From Cupriavidus sp. MP-37 (GTDB lineage Bacteria; Pseudomonadota; Gammaproteobacteria; Burkholderiales; Burkholderiaceae): DNA of 64,000 bases. Below, piece after piece: positions 24,941 to 33,633 of the stretch (position 1 is the stretch's first letter; each line of letters begins with the position of its first letter). Both the position numbers and the translations under genes were made by a program. The notes under the pieces were generated by a model, which made no database searches, was not told where the DNA came from, and worked only from the letters and a program-made list of their open reading frames with translations. The stretch lies in contig NZ_CP085345.1 in assembly GCF_020618415.1 (NCBI RefSeq), positions 1,178,001 through 1,242,000 on the forward strand, given 5' to 3'.

Positions 24941-27217
24941 TCAGAAGGAAAGTTTCGCCTCGGCGTAGAACGTCCGCCCCGGGTACGGGTGATAGACGAA
25001 ATAGCGCTGGTCGGTGAGGTTGTCGATGCCAAGCCCGAGCCGCACATTGCGCGCCGGCTTGTAGGTCACCTTGACGTCGAAGGTCAGGAAGCTGCTGGTG
25101 CCGCCGAAGGTGTCGGGGTTGGTATCGGAATTGTCGAGCGTATTGTACTGCCGGCCCGAATAGGTCATCGCCAGCGTGCCGGCCCACGCCGGCGTGAAGC
25201 GATAGGTGCCGGCCAGGTTGGCGCGCCACTTCGGGATGCGGTAGAAATACTTGCCCACCGAGGCCGGATTGTTGGCGTTCTCCAGCGTCTTCGAATGGTT
25301 GTAGGCGCCGCTGGCCGACAGGTCGAAGCCGCGCACCAGCACGTCGCGGCCGTCATAGGCGAGCTCGATACCACGCGTGCGCACCCGGTCGACGTTCTGG
25401 AAACTGGTGACGGTGGGAAATACCGTGGTGTTGGTCTGGCTGACCAGCGCATCGCGGATATCGTCCTCGTACAGCGAGACCCGGAAACTCGACGCCTCCA
25501 CCGTGCGCTCGAAGGTCAGGTCCTTCGAGAAGGAGCGCTCCGGACGCAGGTTCGGGTCGTTGTTGATCAGCGCCGTGCCGGTGATGCGCCCCTGGAACAG
25601 CTCGCTGACGGTGGGGTAGCGATAGGCCTGGCCCAGCGACAGCCGGCCCAGCCAGTCCTGCCCGAACGCCTTCTCCAGCGCCAGCTTGGGCGACCAGTTG
25701 GACTCGCTGCGCACCGGATAGCCGACCTGCACGCCAGGCTGGCTGCGGCTGCCATCATAGGCGCGCCAGTGCTCGTAGCGCAAGCCGGGGATCAGCTTCC
25801 AGTCCTCGGCGAAGTACCAGGCGTCCTGCGCGTAGAGCGCCTGGGTCTCGGTCTTGCCGGTGAAGGCATTGTTGAACGCGGTGATGGTGGCCGCGCGCCA
25901 GTCCGAGGTGTTGTAGGTGGTGTTGCTCAGCCGGTAGTTGTCATAGTGGTAGCCGAACGTGACCCAGTGCCCGCCCTGCAGGCGCTGCGGGCGGTAGTCG
26001 GCCTTCAGGTCGAGCGTGCGCCAGCCGGTGCCGTCGCCATAGGTGACCGTGCCCGGTCCGTTGCCGACGGAGTTGGCGCTGCGGCTCACGTCCTTGCTGA
26101 CATCGAACAGCGACGCCACACCGGAGAAGTTCCACCCGGTCTGGTTGCGCGTGCGCAGCGACAGGCCGTAGAGCCAGCGCGCATCCTCGCCATTGCCGGG
26201 CGCAAAGGCGTTGGCGGGAATCACGTACTGGTAGCCGCCGATGTTCACCGGTCCGCCCGAGACCACATTGCCGCTGGCATCGCGCAGATAACTGCCGGTG
26301 GTGTTGGAGCGGTCCTGCTGCCAGTATGCGGCGGTGAACTGCGCCTGCAGCGTGCTGGTGATGTCATAGCCAAGCTTGAGCTTGAGCTGGTCCTGTACCG
26401 TGTGCGTGACGCCCTCGCTGTTCACGCCCATCACCACGCGGTCGCGCCCGCTCTGGTCCTGGTCGAAATAGGCGCCGGAAACCGGCGTGTCCGCCGCGCC
26501 CGCAGGCCGCGTCGAGCGCGACGCGGTATAGAAGCTCAGCGGCTGGCTCTTGCTGTCCTGCCGGTCGACGCTGACCAGCCACGAGAACGCACCAACGCGG
26601 TCGCCCACATAGGCGTTGGCATGCACCCCGTTGAAGTTATCGTGGGTGCCGTACAGGTTGAAGCGCTGGGTGAACCACTGCACGCTGGCATCGCCCTCGA
26701 ACTTCTCCGGCGTGCGCGTGGTGATCAGCACCGTCGCGCCCAGCGAATTGCCCGGATACAGCGCCGAATACGGGCCGTACAGCACGTCCATGCGCTCGAT
26801 CTCGGCGGCATTGACCAGCGACCAGCGCGGCGGGAAGCTGAAGTCCGAGCCCAGCAGGTTGGACAGCAGCAGCCCGTCCGCATAGACCAGCCCGCGCGCC
26901 GACTGGCGCGAACTGGTGCTGCGCACCGAGATGATCGAATTCATATCGCCGATAAAGCGCTTGCGCACGGCGAGGTTGGGCGCGTACTTCAGTGCGTCTT
27001 CCGTATTGACCACGTTGAAGTCAGCCATGCGCGTGCTGCGGATGCCATAGGCCGGCGACGGCGTGTTGGGCGGGATCGCCGGCGTGTCGCCGCGTTCGGT
27101 GCTGGCCGATACCACCACCTCCTGCAGCGGCGCGGGCGCCTCCACCGCCTGGGCGGCGGCCACGGCGGGGCCCATCAGCACTGTCGAAACGGCCAGCGCA
27201 ATGCGATTTTTCTTCAC
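24941..27217 (-). CDS. TonB-dependent outer-membrane receptor
   Basis: 758 residues from a GTG start. Signal peptide ends near AAAQ; a TonB-box-like EVVVSA follows at about 33-38. The plug (residues about 60-165: TEDALKYAPNLAVRKRF, IERMDVLYGPYSALYPGNSLGATVLITTR) and a 22-strand barrel ending in aromatic FYAEAKLSF are complete. It heads an operon with the BNR and thioredoxin-like genes. No cobalamin riboswitch is seen upstream, so a metal chelate is likelier than B12. The ligand is not decided by sequence. Confidence 0.92.
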   Translation of the reverse strand: MKKNRIALAVSTVLMGPAVAAAQAVEAPAPLQEVVVSASTERGDTPAIPPNTPSPAYGIRSTRMADFNVVNTEDALKYAPNLAVRKRFIGDMNSIISVRSTSSRQSARGLVYADGLLLSNLLGSDFSFPPRWSLVNAAEIERMDVLYGPYSALYPGNSLGATVLITTRTPEKFEGDASVQWFTQRFNLYGTHDNFNGVHANAYVGDRVGAFSWLVSVDRQDSKSQPLSFYTASRSTRPAGAADTPVSGAYFDQDQSGRDRVVMGVNSEGVTHTVQDQLKLKLGYDITSTLQAQFTAAYWQQDRSNTTGSYLRDASGNVVSGGPVNIGGYQYVIPANAFAPGNGEDARWLYGLSLRTRNQTGWNFSGVASLFDVSKDVSRSANSVGNGPGTVTYGDGTGWRTLDLKADYRPQRLQGGHWVTFGYHYDNYRLSNTTYNTSDWRAATITAFNNAFTGKTETQALYAQDAWYFAEDWKLIPGLRYEHWRAYDGSRSQPGVQVGYPVRSESNWSPKLALEKAFGQDWLGRLSLGQAYRYPTVSELFQGRITGTALINNDPNLRPERSFSKDLTFERTVEASSFRVSLYEDDIRDALVSQTNTTVFPTVTSFQNVDRVRTRGIELAYDGRDVLVRGFDLSASGAYNHSKTLENANNPASVGKYFYRIPKWRANLAGTYRFTPAWAGTLAMTYSGRQYNTLDNSDTNPDTFGGTSSFLTFDVKVTYKPARNVRLGLGIDNLTDQRYFVYHPYPGRTFYAEAKLSF

Positions 27218-27431
27218 TGGAAACCTTGTTGTCGTCTTTTTGGCTCGCTGTGCTGCGTAGCATCAGGCGCACCTCCCGCACCTCCAGCATAGCGAGCGCT
27301 GACATTTTATGGGCCGAGGCGATCCGCGCCGATGCGACATAGCGACGCGGGCCGCCGGGGATATCCGCGTTAACCCGCATACCCAATACCCGGCCTTGTC
27401 ACTACATTGCCCCGACTGGCCTCCAGCCAGC

Positions 27432-27522
27432 GTGATGCAGGGAGAGACTGTCGCGGCGCCCGCCGCGCACGGCGCCGAAGGAGCAACCGCCCCGGAAACT
27501 CTCAGGCAAAAGGACCGGCATC
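27432..27522 (+). ncRNA. Glycine riboswitch, aptamer I
   Basis: Contains the diagnostic glycine aptamer elements: GGGAGAGAC at the 5' side, GGCGCCGAAGGAGCAA in the core and CTCTCAGGCAAAAGGACC on the 3' side. Glycine binding is known to switch expression of the downstream gene. It is the first of two tandem aptamers. Confidence 0.92.
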
Positions 27523-27533
27523 ACCCGTCAGTG

Positions 27534-27642
27534 CACTCTGAAGAATGCCGGACGCCATCGTCCGCCCGGCATACCGAAGGAGCAAGCGCGCCCCGCCCCG
27601 CTGCCAGGCGTCGCGAATCTCTCAGGTCCAGAACAGAGGGGG
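27534..27642 (+). ncRNA. Glycine riboswitch, aptamer II
   Basis: The second aptamer: closing stem CTCTG (27536-27540) with CAGAG (27634-27638), core ACCGAAGGAGCAAGC and AATCTCTCAGGTCCAGAACAGA on the 3' side. The short linker to aptamer I is typical of cooperative tandem switches. Confidence 0.92.
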
Positions 27643-27643
27643 C

Positions 27644-27669
27644 GTCCTTCACGCATGTTGCGTGCGGAC
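27644..27669 (+). promoter_or_regulatory. Putative expression-platform hairpin of the glycine riboswitch
   Basis: GTCC (27644-27647) pairs with GGAC (27666-27669) and ACGCA (27651-27655) with TGCGT (27659-27663), directly behind aptamer II and 35 bases before the coding start. It could stop transcription or hide the leader depending on glycine; no T-run is visible. Confidence 0.4.
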
Positions 27670-27703
27670 TCCTACCCTTCGACGTTCCTGGATCCTGCAG
27701 ATC

Positions 27704-28972
27704 ATGAAGACAATCGCTGTCATCGGCGGTGGTATCACTGGTGTCACCACGGCCTACGCGCTGGCCCGGCGCGGCTTCTCCGTCACGCTGTTCGAACGGC
27801 ACCGCTATGCCGCCATGGAGACCTCGTTCGCCAACGGGGGGCAGCTCTCCGCCTCCAACGCCGAGGTCTGGACCCACTGGTCCACCCTCGTCAAGGGCAT
27901 CAAATGGATGCTGCGCAACGATGCGCCGCTGCTGGTCAATCCCCGGCCCAGCTGGCACAAGCTGTCGTGGTTCGCCGAGTTCATCGCGTCGATTCCCAAC
28001 TACCGCCGCAATACCATCGAAACCGCACGCCTTGCCATCGCCGCGCGCGAGCACCTGTTTGCGTGGGCGGCGCAGGAAGGCATCGACTTCGACCTGAAGC
28101 GCGCCGGCATCCTACACATCTACCGCGACCGCGCCGGCTTCGAGCATGCCAGCCGGGTCTCGGCGCTGCTGGCGCAAGGCGGCCTGGAGCGGCGCGCGGT
28201 GACGCCGCAGGAAATGCGCGCGATCGAGCCGACGCTGGCGGGCTCCTACTACGGCGGCTACTTCACCGAGAGCGATTCGACCGGCGACATCCACAAGTTC
28301 ACCAGCGGCCTGGCCGCCGCCATTGCGCGCCTGGGCGTGCGCTGCCTCTACGGCCAGGACGTGCGCGCGGTCAAGACCGACGGCCGGCGCGCCACCATCA
28401 CCGTGCAGGACGGCAACGACAGCACCAGTGCCACCTTCGACGGCGCCGTGATCTGCGCCGGCACCGCCAGCCGCGCACTGGCCGCCGGGCTGGGCGACCG
28501 CGTCAACATCTATCCGGTCAAGGGCTATTCGATCACGGTCAACCTGACCGACGACGCCAGCCGCGCCGCGGCACCGGTGGTCAGCCTGCTCGACGACGAA
28601 ACCAAGCTGGTCACCAGCCGCCTGGGCGACGACCGCTTCCGCGTTGCCGGCACCGCCGAGTTCAACGGCACCAACCGCGACATCCGCGCCGACCGCATCC
28701 GCCCACTGGTGGACTGGGTGCATCAGTGCTTCCCCGGCGTCAGCACGCGCAGCGTGGTGCCATGGGCCGGACTGCGGCCGATGATGCCGGACATGCTGCC
28801 GCGCGTGGGACGCGGGCGCGCGGCCTGCATCTTCTACAACACCGGCCACGGGCACCTGGGGTGGACCTTGTCGGCGGTGACGGCGGATATGGTGGCGGGG
28901 GTGGTGGACCAGGCAATGGGGAGTGCCCCGGCGATGGTGACAGGCGCTGCGCTGACGCCGGCGCGAGCCTGA
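27704..28972 (+). CDS. dadA: DadA-type D-amino acid dehydrogenase / glycine oxidase-like FAD enzyme
   Basis: 422 residues. The FAD-binding Rossmann motif is at the N-terminus (IAVIGGGITGVTTAYALARRGFSVTLFER), with NGGQLSASN next and the C-terminal AGLRPMMPDMLPRVGR and NTGHGHLGWTLS, all DadA marks. DadA proteins oxidise D-amino acids to 2-oxo acids in the membrane-linked respiratory chain. The tandem glycine riboswitch in the leader indicates that glycine itself is either substrate or signal. The ATG at 27704 has only a weak ribosome site. Whether it prefers D-alanine or glycine cannot be seen. Confidence 0.88.
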   Translation: MKTIAVIGGGITGVTTAYALARRGFSVTLFERHRYAAMETSFANGGQLSASNAEVWTHWSTLVKGIKWMLRNDAPLLVNPRPSWHKLSWFAEFIASIPNYRRNTIETARLAIAAREHLFAWAAQEGIDFDLKRAGILHIYRDRAGFEHASRVSALLAQGGLERRAVTPQEMRAIEPTLAGSYYGGYFTESDSTGDIHKFTSGLAAAIARLGVRCLYGQDVRAVKTDGRRATITVQDGNDSTSATFDGAVICAGTASRALAAGLGDRVNIYPVKGYSITVNLTDDASRAAAPVVSLLDDETKLVTSRLGDDRFRVAGTAEFNGTNRDIRADRIRPLVDWVHQCFPGVSTRSVVPWAGLRPMMPDMLPRVGRGRAACIFYNTGHGHLGWTLSAVTADMVAGVVDQAMGSAPAMVTGAALTPARA

Positions 28973-29003
28973 ACTTCGGAGGGAAAGGGCTAAGCCCGCA
29001 CGC

Positions 29004-29107
29004 TGATGCCGTTCAGTAAAGTGACTGTCGTCCCCGCGAAAGCGGGGACCCAGTGACTTTTAACGACGCTGGGTTCCCGCCTTCGCGGGAATGACGGTAG
29101 GGCATTA
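29004..29107. repeat. Small palindromic element (MITE/REP-like), copy 2
   Basis: Near-identical to copy 1 from GTGACTGTCG through GACGGTAG, but about 21 bases before the right outer repeat are missing, so it ends GGTAG-GGCATTA. The left outer repeat is TGATGCCGTTCAG. It lies 31 bases after the dadA stop, the same kind of place as copy 1. Confidence 0.8.
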
Positions 29108-29251
29108 GAGCCCGCATGCGCATTTCAAGAGTCAGCGATTTCTGAATCCGTTGCCCGGATCCAAACTTCGCGCGCCCCTGGAAATGCGACATCTCTCATC
29201 GATTCCCCGCTACCAACAGGAAATACTGGTGGCGTCATCGGACCACCGATG

Positions 29252-29412
29252 ATCGGGTGTGGAAAGCCCGGATGTTTAAGGTGGACAGGCGTTGCGCTTG
29301 TAACGGGCAACGCCTGTGTGTTCGCACGAACCAAGCTGGCTCCCTGGCGGGCCGGGCGAGGCAGCCGCAAGGCTGACCGGTTCCCCACCTTAGACCGGTC
29401 TTTCCACCCTCG
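29252..29412 (+). ncRNA. Candidate structured leader RNA (phage C4/Icd-style, tentative)
   Basis: A multi-stem fold can be read by eye: an outer stem TGGAAAG (29260-29266) with CTTTCCA (29400-29406); an 11-base-pair hairpin (29285-29295 with 29307-29317); CAGCC-GCAA-GGCTG (29362-29375) with a GNRA loop; and ACCGGT (29376-29381) with ACCGGT (29394-29399). It precedes a 61-codon gene by about 60 bases. The layout recalls leaders of short phage-derived genes (C4-type antisense RNAs), but I cannot confirm the family. Confidence 0.5.
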
Positions 29413-29472
29413 CTGTCTGGCCCGCCGCCCTCATGTGGAAATGAGTGGCGCGCTTTCACTAGTGGGGAATCA

Positions 29473-29658
29473 ATGGCAACGATCGATGAAATGACCAACG
29501 AATGCCTGCAGCAGGTTCGCGCAGGAATTGAAGGGGTACTTGTACTTCTGGATCATGAAAGCGAAAGCTCGGAGGGCTGCTTCAGCGCGCTTTGCCTGCT
29601 TGGCATGGTGAAGATGCAGATTGATGGGCTGATGGTTGAGCGAGAGCGGTTGCAATAG
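29473..29658 (+). CDS. Small hypothetical protein (61 residues)
   Basis: MATIDEMTNECLQQVRAGIEGV..., an acidic helical protein with a GGGG-type ribosome site upstream (GTGGGGAATCA). Codon use is less GC-biased than the neighbours. It follows the structured leader at 29252-29412, an arrangement typical of small phage or plasmid-derived genes. No domain recognised; could be a satellite-phage remnant. The 130 bases after it hold no gene. Confidence 0.6.
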   Translation: MATIDEMTNECLQQVRAGIEGVLVLLDHESESSEGCFSALCLLGMVKMQIDGLMVERERLQ

Positions 29659-29789
29659 CGGTTGGGGGGTGTGATGGTGGGTCTGTGCTATCACACCTCG
29701 CCTTGGGTTCCGCTCCGCGATCTCGAGCTTGCCGTCGGCGCAGAGGCACATTGGAGCAACTTTGCCAGCCCCGGAGTTCGTCGAAGAGC

Positions 29790-30073
29790 CTAAAATTTGT
29801 GGCGCATACCCCGTGCAAAGCTGGTGCCACTGCCCTCTCCGCTAACCTTGTCGAACACCGTCACAGCGTACACGTCCGTTCGCTTCGACAGGGCATAGTC
29901 ATAACCATCGGCAAGTCCATGGCGCCGAAAGTCCGCCATGACATCGCTACGTACCGGTGAAGAAACCGCAGAGGCCAGGATCCTTCCGCTGCCGACTGGA
30001 ATCTGTGCGCCCATCTGCAGCGTGTCAGTTGTCGTCGATGCACCGCTGGTGCCTACACAGATGGGTCGAGATC
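29790..30073 (-). pseudogene. Porin gene fragment, C-terminal part only
   Basis: In one frame this reads about 94 codons ending YDYALSKRTDVYAVTVFDK, then GTSFARGMRHKF and a stop, the last strands of an Omp32-type porin with the terminal Phe. Upstream IPVGSGRILAS is a further porin strand. There is no N-terminal part and no start; an in-frame stop appears near 30076, a few bases before the LysR stop codon. The gene was cut off, probably when the LysR module arrived. Confidence 0.75.
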
Positions 30074-30086
30074 AAGGCAGTCTCAA

Positions 30087-31016
30087 TTAATCGTCGCGCG
30101 AATCGTCATCGGCATTGCTTCTGGCGCTCAGAAAATCGACAAACGCTCTTGCCTGCAGGGAAAGTGAGTCATATCGTTTGAAAACAAGCATCAGATGGCG
30201 CGCCGCCCAGTCATCTGACAATGGAATGATTCTCAACTGTAAGCTCGAACGATATACCTCAGCTACTCTCGTTGGCATGATGCAGATGCCTGCCTTTGCT
30301 GCCACTAGGCTGCAAGCCGAATCGAAGCTCGAAACGCGAATACGGTATGTTAGCAAGCGGCCGAGTTCGCCCGCCTTCATTGCAAGAATTTGTCCGAGCG
30401 CACTCCCTTCCGGGAATCCAATGTGGACGTAGCCGAGTGTCTCGCTAAAGCGGATCGCCTCACTGTTCGCCAATGGGTGTCCGGATGCTACGACCAGCGC
30501 GAATACTTCCCGGCGATAAGGAACAGTCGAAAGTTTGCATCCTTCATGAACGATGTGCGTAATGCCGACATCCGCAACGTCATCGCTAACACCGCGAATG
30601 ATCCCGGCGCTCAGTCGCTCCTCGAAACTGACTACGACGTCGGGGTACTTCTCCTCCAGCGCCACAAGATCTCGAGGAACGAACTGGACCATCGAAGAGA
30701 GGTTGGCGAGCACGCGAACGGTTCCGTAGACGCTGGAGTCAACGTGCGTTATCTCCGCAATCATACGCTGCAGATCGACATCAATTTTCATCGCATAGGC
30801 CAGCACGACCTCGCCCGCGCGCGTCAGTCGCGTCCCTGACGAGTCGCGAAACAGAAGCTTGGTACCCAGGGTACTCTCCAGCTCCGAGATGCGCCGGCTT
30901 ATTGCTGAAGGCGCGATATGCTCGGCTGTCGCTGCCCGCACGACCCCGCCTTCCGCCTGCACGGCTCTGAACAGTCGAAGCGAGGTCAAATCAAGCTGCT
31001 TGATAGTCTGTGGCAT
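30087..31016 (-). CDS. LysR-family transcriptional regulator
   Basis: 309 residues from ATG 31016 (MPQTIKQLDLTSLRLFRAV). Winged helix-turn-helix at about 5-65 (EHIAPSAISRRISELESTLGTKLLFRD), then the two-lobed effector domain (VRVLANLSSMVQFVPRDLV, YRREVFALVVASGHPLA, AKAGICIMPTRVAEVY). Divergent from the hydrolase/MFS pair across 300 bases, the usual place for a LysR activator. Its base composition is clearly lower in GC than most of the window. An alternative start 12 codons upstream is possible. Confidence 0.9.
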   Translation of the reverse strand: MPQTIKQLDLTSLRLFRAVQAEGGVVRAATAEHIAPSAISRRISELESTLGTKLLFRDSSGTRLTRAGEVVLAYAMKIDVDLQRMIAEITHVDSSVYGTVRVLANLSSMVQFVPRDLVALEEKYPDVVVSFEERLSAGIIRGVSDDVADVGITHIVHEGCKLSTVPYRREVFALVVASGHPLANSEAIRFSETLGYVHIGFPEGSALGQILAMKAGELGRLLTYRIRVSSFDSACSLVAAKAGICIMPTRVAEVYRSSLQLRIIPLSDDWAARHLMLVFKRYDSLSLQARAFVDFLSARSNADDDSRDD

Positions 31017-31316
31017 TCCTGCTTTCCCTAATCGCAACCCCGGCTCGCCCACGTCCGAAGCGCCGTAGAGATCGCTATAACGCCCCTCATCTTTTCGCGC
31101 AAGGTCTTTTCTCTTCTCTCAGGCGGCGCTGCGCAGCGAAAGCGAATCAGCAACTGCACCCATCCACACCACAGGCACGAATCCATCGGTGTTCTCGTTT
31201 CGGCACGAGAGGCGTCGACATTTGGCAATGGCCCGTTCAGTGGCGGGCAGCGATACTAATCCCAAGTCTGTCCCCCGCGAAAGATTGGGGAACGAATGGA
31301 TTATAAAGGAGACAAT
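31017..31316. other. Divergent promoter region of lysR and the hydrolase gene
   Basis: 300 bases with no gene; it must hold promoters for both directions. AAAGGAG at 31305-31311 is the ribosome site of the hydrolase gene. No clear palindrome of LysR T-N11-A kind stood out. Confidence 0.4.
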
Positions 31317-32255
31317 GTGCTGCAAAGCGTCAGTCACGCTCGTGCCTCATTTCATGTGAGTTCGAGCGCTCACCCTATGTATGTGGAGCGTTGGGCACCA
31401 TTGTCCGGCGCGTCAGAGCACCCGCCTGTCGTCTTGATTCACGGCGGTGGTCATACCGGCTTGTGCTATAGCCATACGCCCGACGGCCGTCCGGGCTGGG
31501 CCTCCCTTTTTGTTCAAAGTGGATATACGGCCTATGTCGTAGACTGGCCGGGCCATGGCCGGTCGCCACCGCCCCATGACTTTGCGACCATGTCGATGAA
31601 TGCCGTCATCACTGCGCTCGTCGACTTGTTGGATCAGATCGGGCCAGCGACCTTGGTTGCCCATAGCGCTGGAGGGACCGTGGCGTGGGCTGTGGCGGAT
31701 AGACGGCCCAACAGCGTTTGTGCGATCTTGGGTATTGCGCCCGGCCCCCCCGGCAATCTGCTTCCTGTGCTGCCGTCCGATCCCCTCGAATTTGAAGCAC
31801 TATCTGCCCGCGAAGATCTGGGCCACCCTGTTTATCATTCAGAAACAGCGCCAGTGTATTTCTCCAGCGAATTCATCCGGCGCTACTGGGCCAACAGCAA
31901 GCACTTCCCACTCGAAGCCATTGACGCTTATGAGAAAACAATCGTGCCGGAAAGCCCGAGAATATTGAACGAACGATTCAACATTGGTGGTTGTTCGCCG
32001 CAGGTCTTATCGCCGGATCGGATCCGACGTATTAGAAGCCTCGTGGTTACCGGCAGCGACGATCCAAGACATCCAAGAAGCGTTGATGAAGCCGTGGCCC
32101 AATATGTTGGCGCAACCCATTTGTGGCTTCCAGATATCGGCATCGAAGGCAATGGGCATAGCCTGATGATCGAACGTAACAGCAGCGAAATTTTCGACGT
32201 GGTATATCAATGGCTGACGGCCTACGAAAACCGACCAGTTGAGAAGGAGGCGTAA
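31317..32255 (+). CDS. Alpha/beta hydrolase
   Basis: 312 residues from GTG 31317, chosen because AAGGAG lies 5 bases upstream; an in-frame ATG at 31296 is the alternative. The fold marks are VVLIHGGGHTG (oxyanion region), DWPGHGRS, the nucleophile elbow VAHSAGG with the catalytic serine, VTGSDDPRHP with the acid and GNGHSLMIE with the histidine. It could be an esterase or a C-C bond hydrolase. It is followed by an MFS transporter 4 bases later, so the pair imports and cleaves one compound (inference). AT-richer than its surroundings. Confidence 0.85.
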   Translation: MLQSVSHARASFHVSSSAHPMYVERWAPLSGASEHPPVVLIHGGGHTGLCYSHTPDGRPGWASLFVQSGYTAYVVDWPGHGRSPPPHDFATMSMNAVITALVDLLDQIGPATLVAHSAGGTVAWAVADRRPNSVCAILGIAPGPPGNLLPVLPSDPLEFEALSAREDLGHPVYHSETAPVYFSSEFIRRYWANSKHFPLEAIDAYEKTIVPESPRILNERFNIGGCSPQVLSPDRIRRIRSLVVTGSDDPRHPRSVDEAVAQYVGATHLWLPDIGIEGNGHSLMIERNSSEIFDVVYQWLTAYENRPVEKEA

Positions 32256-32259
32256 AGCT

Positions 32260-33633
32260 ATGACGCAGATTTCCGCAAAACGGGCCTGGATTACCACGAC
32301 GCTCTTCTTCGTGTGCATGGCCTTTTCCTATGTAGACCGTCAGATCATCAGTATTCTAGTCCAGCCAATTAAGGCAACGGTTGATCTTAACGATACCGAG
32401 ATAGGACTTTTGCAGGGTCTGTCATTCACATTATTCTATCTGATTGCTGGTATTCCTCTTTCATGGCTCGCTGACCGTGTTAATAGAGTACGGCTTGCTG
32501 CTGGCTGCATCTTTGTATGGTCGTTGGCAACGACCTGCACAGGACTCTCCCGCGTGTTCCCGATGCTTGTGATTGCGCGCGCCGGGACGGCAGCCGCCGA
32601 AGCGGGCTTTCATCCCGCAGCCTTGTCAGTCGTAGGCGATATTTTCCCGGCGCGGCATATTCCGCGCGCGACTGCTCTTTTCATGCTTGGACCGATAATC
32701 GGTAGCGGCTGCGCGCTGTTGCTGGGTGGCGCATTGCTGTCTTGGTTCACCTCTCTCGCAATCGGTCCCCTGCCGATTATTGGGCGGCTTCACGCGTGGC
32801 AATGGGTATTCGTTGCAGTGGGTGTACCGGGCATGCTGCTCGCCAGCTTGGTGCTGGCAATGGTAAAAGAGCCGAGCCGCCGGGAACTGCGAGCCACACT
32901 GGACGGTAATTCCACAGAACCAGTGAGTTTCAGTGCTGTATGCCTTTTTCTGCTTACCCGTGATCGCTTCTATCCATTGTATTTTTTAGGGTTTGCGTTC
33001 TTCATTCTCGCTACTACTGCGTATGCTGCGTGGTTTCCATCCGTGGTGATCCGCAAATTCCTCATTGACCCTAAAACCGCTGGCCTGGTGCTTGGCTCCA
33101 CGTTTCTGATTTCCGGTGTACTCGGGAATGTGTTCGCTCAGATCTACGCATCGAGGCATGTCGAGCGAATCGGTGCATTGCCAGTTGTCATGAGAGTCAT
33201 AGTTGGATCGATTGCGATGATGGTCCCCTTGGCAATCGTTGCACCGCTCCTCGGCAATTATGTATTGGCCGTAGTCCTGTATGCGCCGCTGGTTCTGCTC
33301 CTGTCGACAACCCAAGCCTTGTTCCTGGTCCCCCTGTTGCTTAGCGTGCCTAATCGCATGCGCGGCCAATCTATCGGCATCTTTGCCCTCGTGATCAACG
33401 CGTTTGGTGGAACTGTCGGACCATTGATGACAGGAGTCTTTTCCGATGGTCTCGGCATGGGCGGAGCCGGCACCGCGATTGCCCTAACCATTACTTCGGG
33501 AGCCGGAATTCTGGGCGCCCTTGGCCTTCTTTACGCGGCGTCGCAGAGCACCTTAATTATCGGCTCGGATCTCGCTGACGCCGCGCCTGCCCTTGATATC
33601 CATCCTAGCCTGGGCGATCCAAAGCCAGGATAA
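32260..33633 (+). CDS. MFS transporter, Spinster-like
   Basis: 457 residues, 12 membrane segments. The first loop motif LSWLADRVNRVRLA is the MFS signature, and FSYVDRQIISILVQPIK with DTEIGLLQGLSFTLFY is typical of the Spinster-like branch. ATG 32260 follows GGAGG by 9 bases; an upstream reading of 7 more residues overlaps the hydrolase end. It is the second gene of the LysR-controlled module. The substrate is probably the ester or acid handled by the hydrolase. Confidence 0.9.
   Translation: MTQISAKRAWITTTLFFVCMAFSYVDRQIISILVQPIKATVDLNDTEIGLLQGLSFTLFYLIAGIPLSWLADRVNRVRLAAGCIFVWSLATTCTGLSRVFPMLVIARAGTAAAEAGFHPAALSVVGDIFPARHIPRATALFMLGPIIGSGCALLLGGALLSWFTSLAIGPLPIIGRLHAWQWVFVAVGVPGMLLASLVLAMVKEPSRRELRATLDGNSTEPVSFSAVCLFLLTRDRFYPLYFLGFAFFILATTAYAAWFPSVVIRKFLIDPKTAGLVLGSTFLISGVLGNVFAQIYASRHVERIGALPVVMRVIVGSIAMMVPLAIVAPLLGNYVLAVVLYAPLVLLLSTTQALFLVPLLLSVPNRMRGQSIGIFALVINAFGGTVGPLMTGVFSDGLGMGGAGTAIALTITSGAGILGALGLLYAASQSTLIIGSDLADAAPALDIHPSLGDPKPG

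Noticed and set aside
27218..27431. Cobalamin riboswitch or copper-sensing upstream small gene before the TonB receptor
   Set aside because: No cobalamin-box sequence is visible, and the only upstream frame lacks a cysteine pair of the expected kind.
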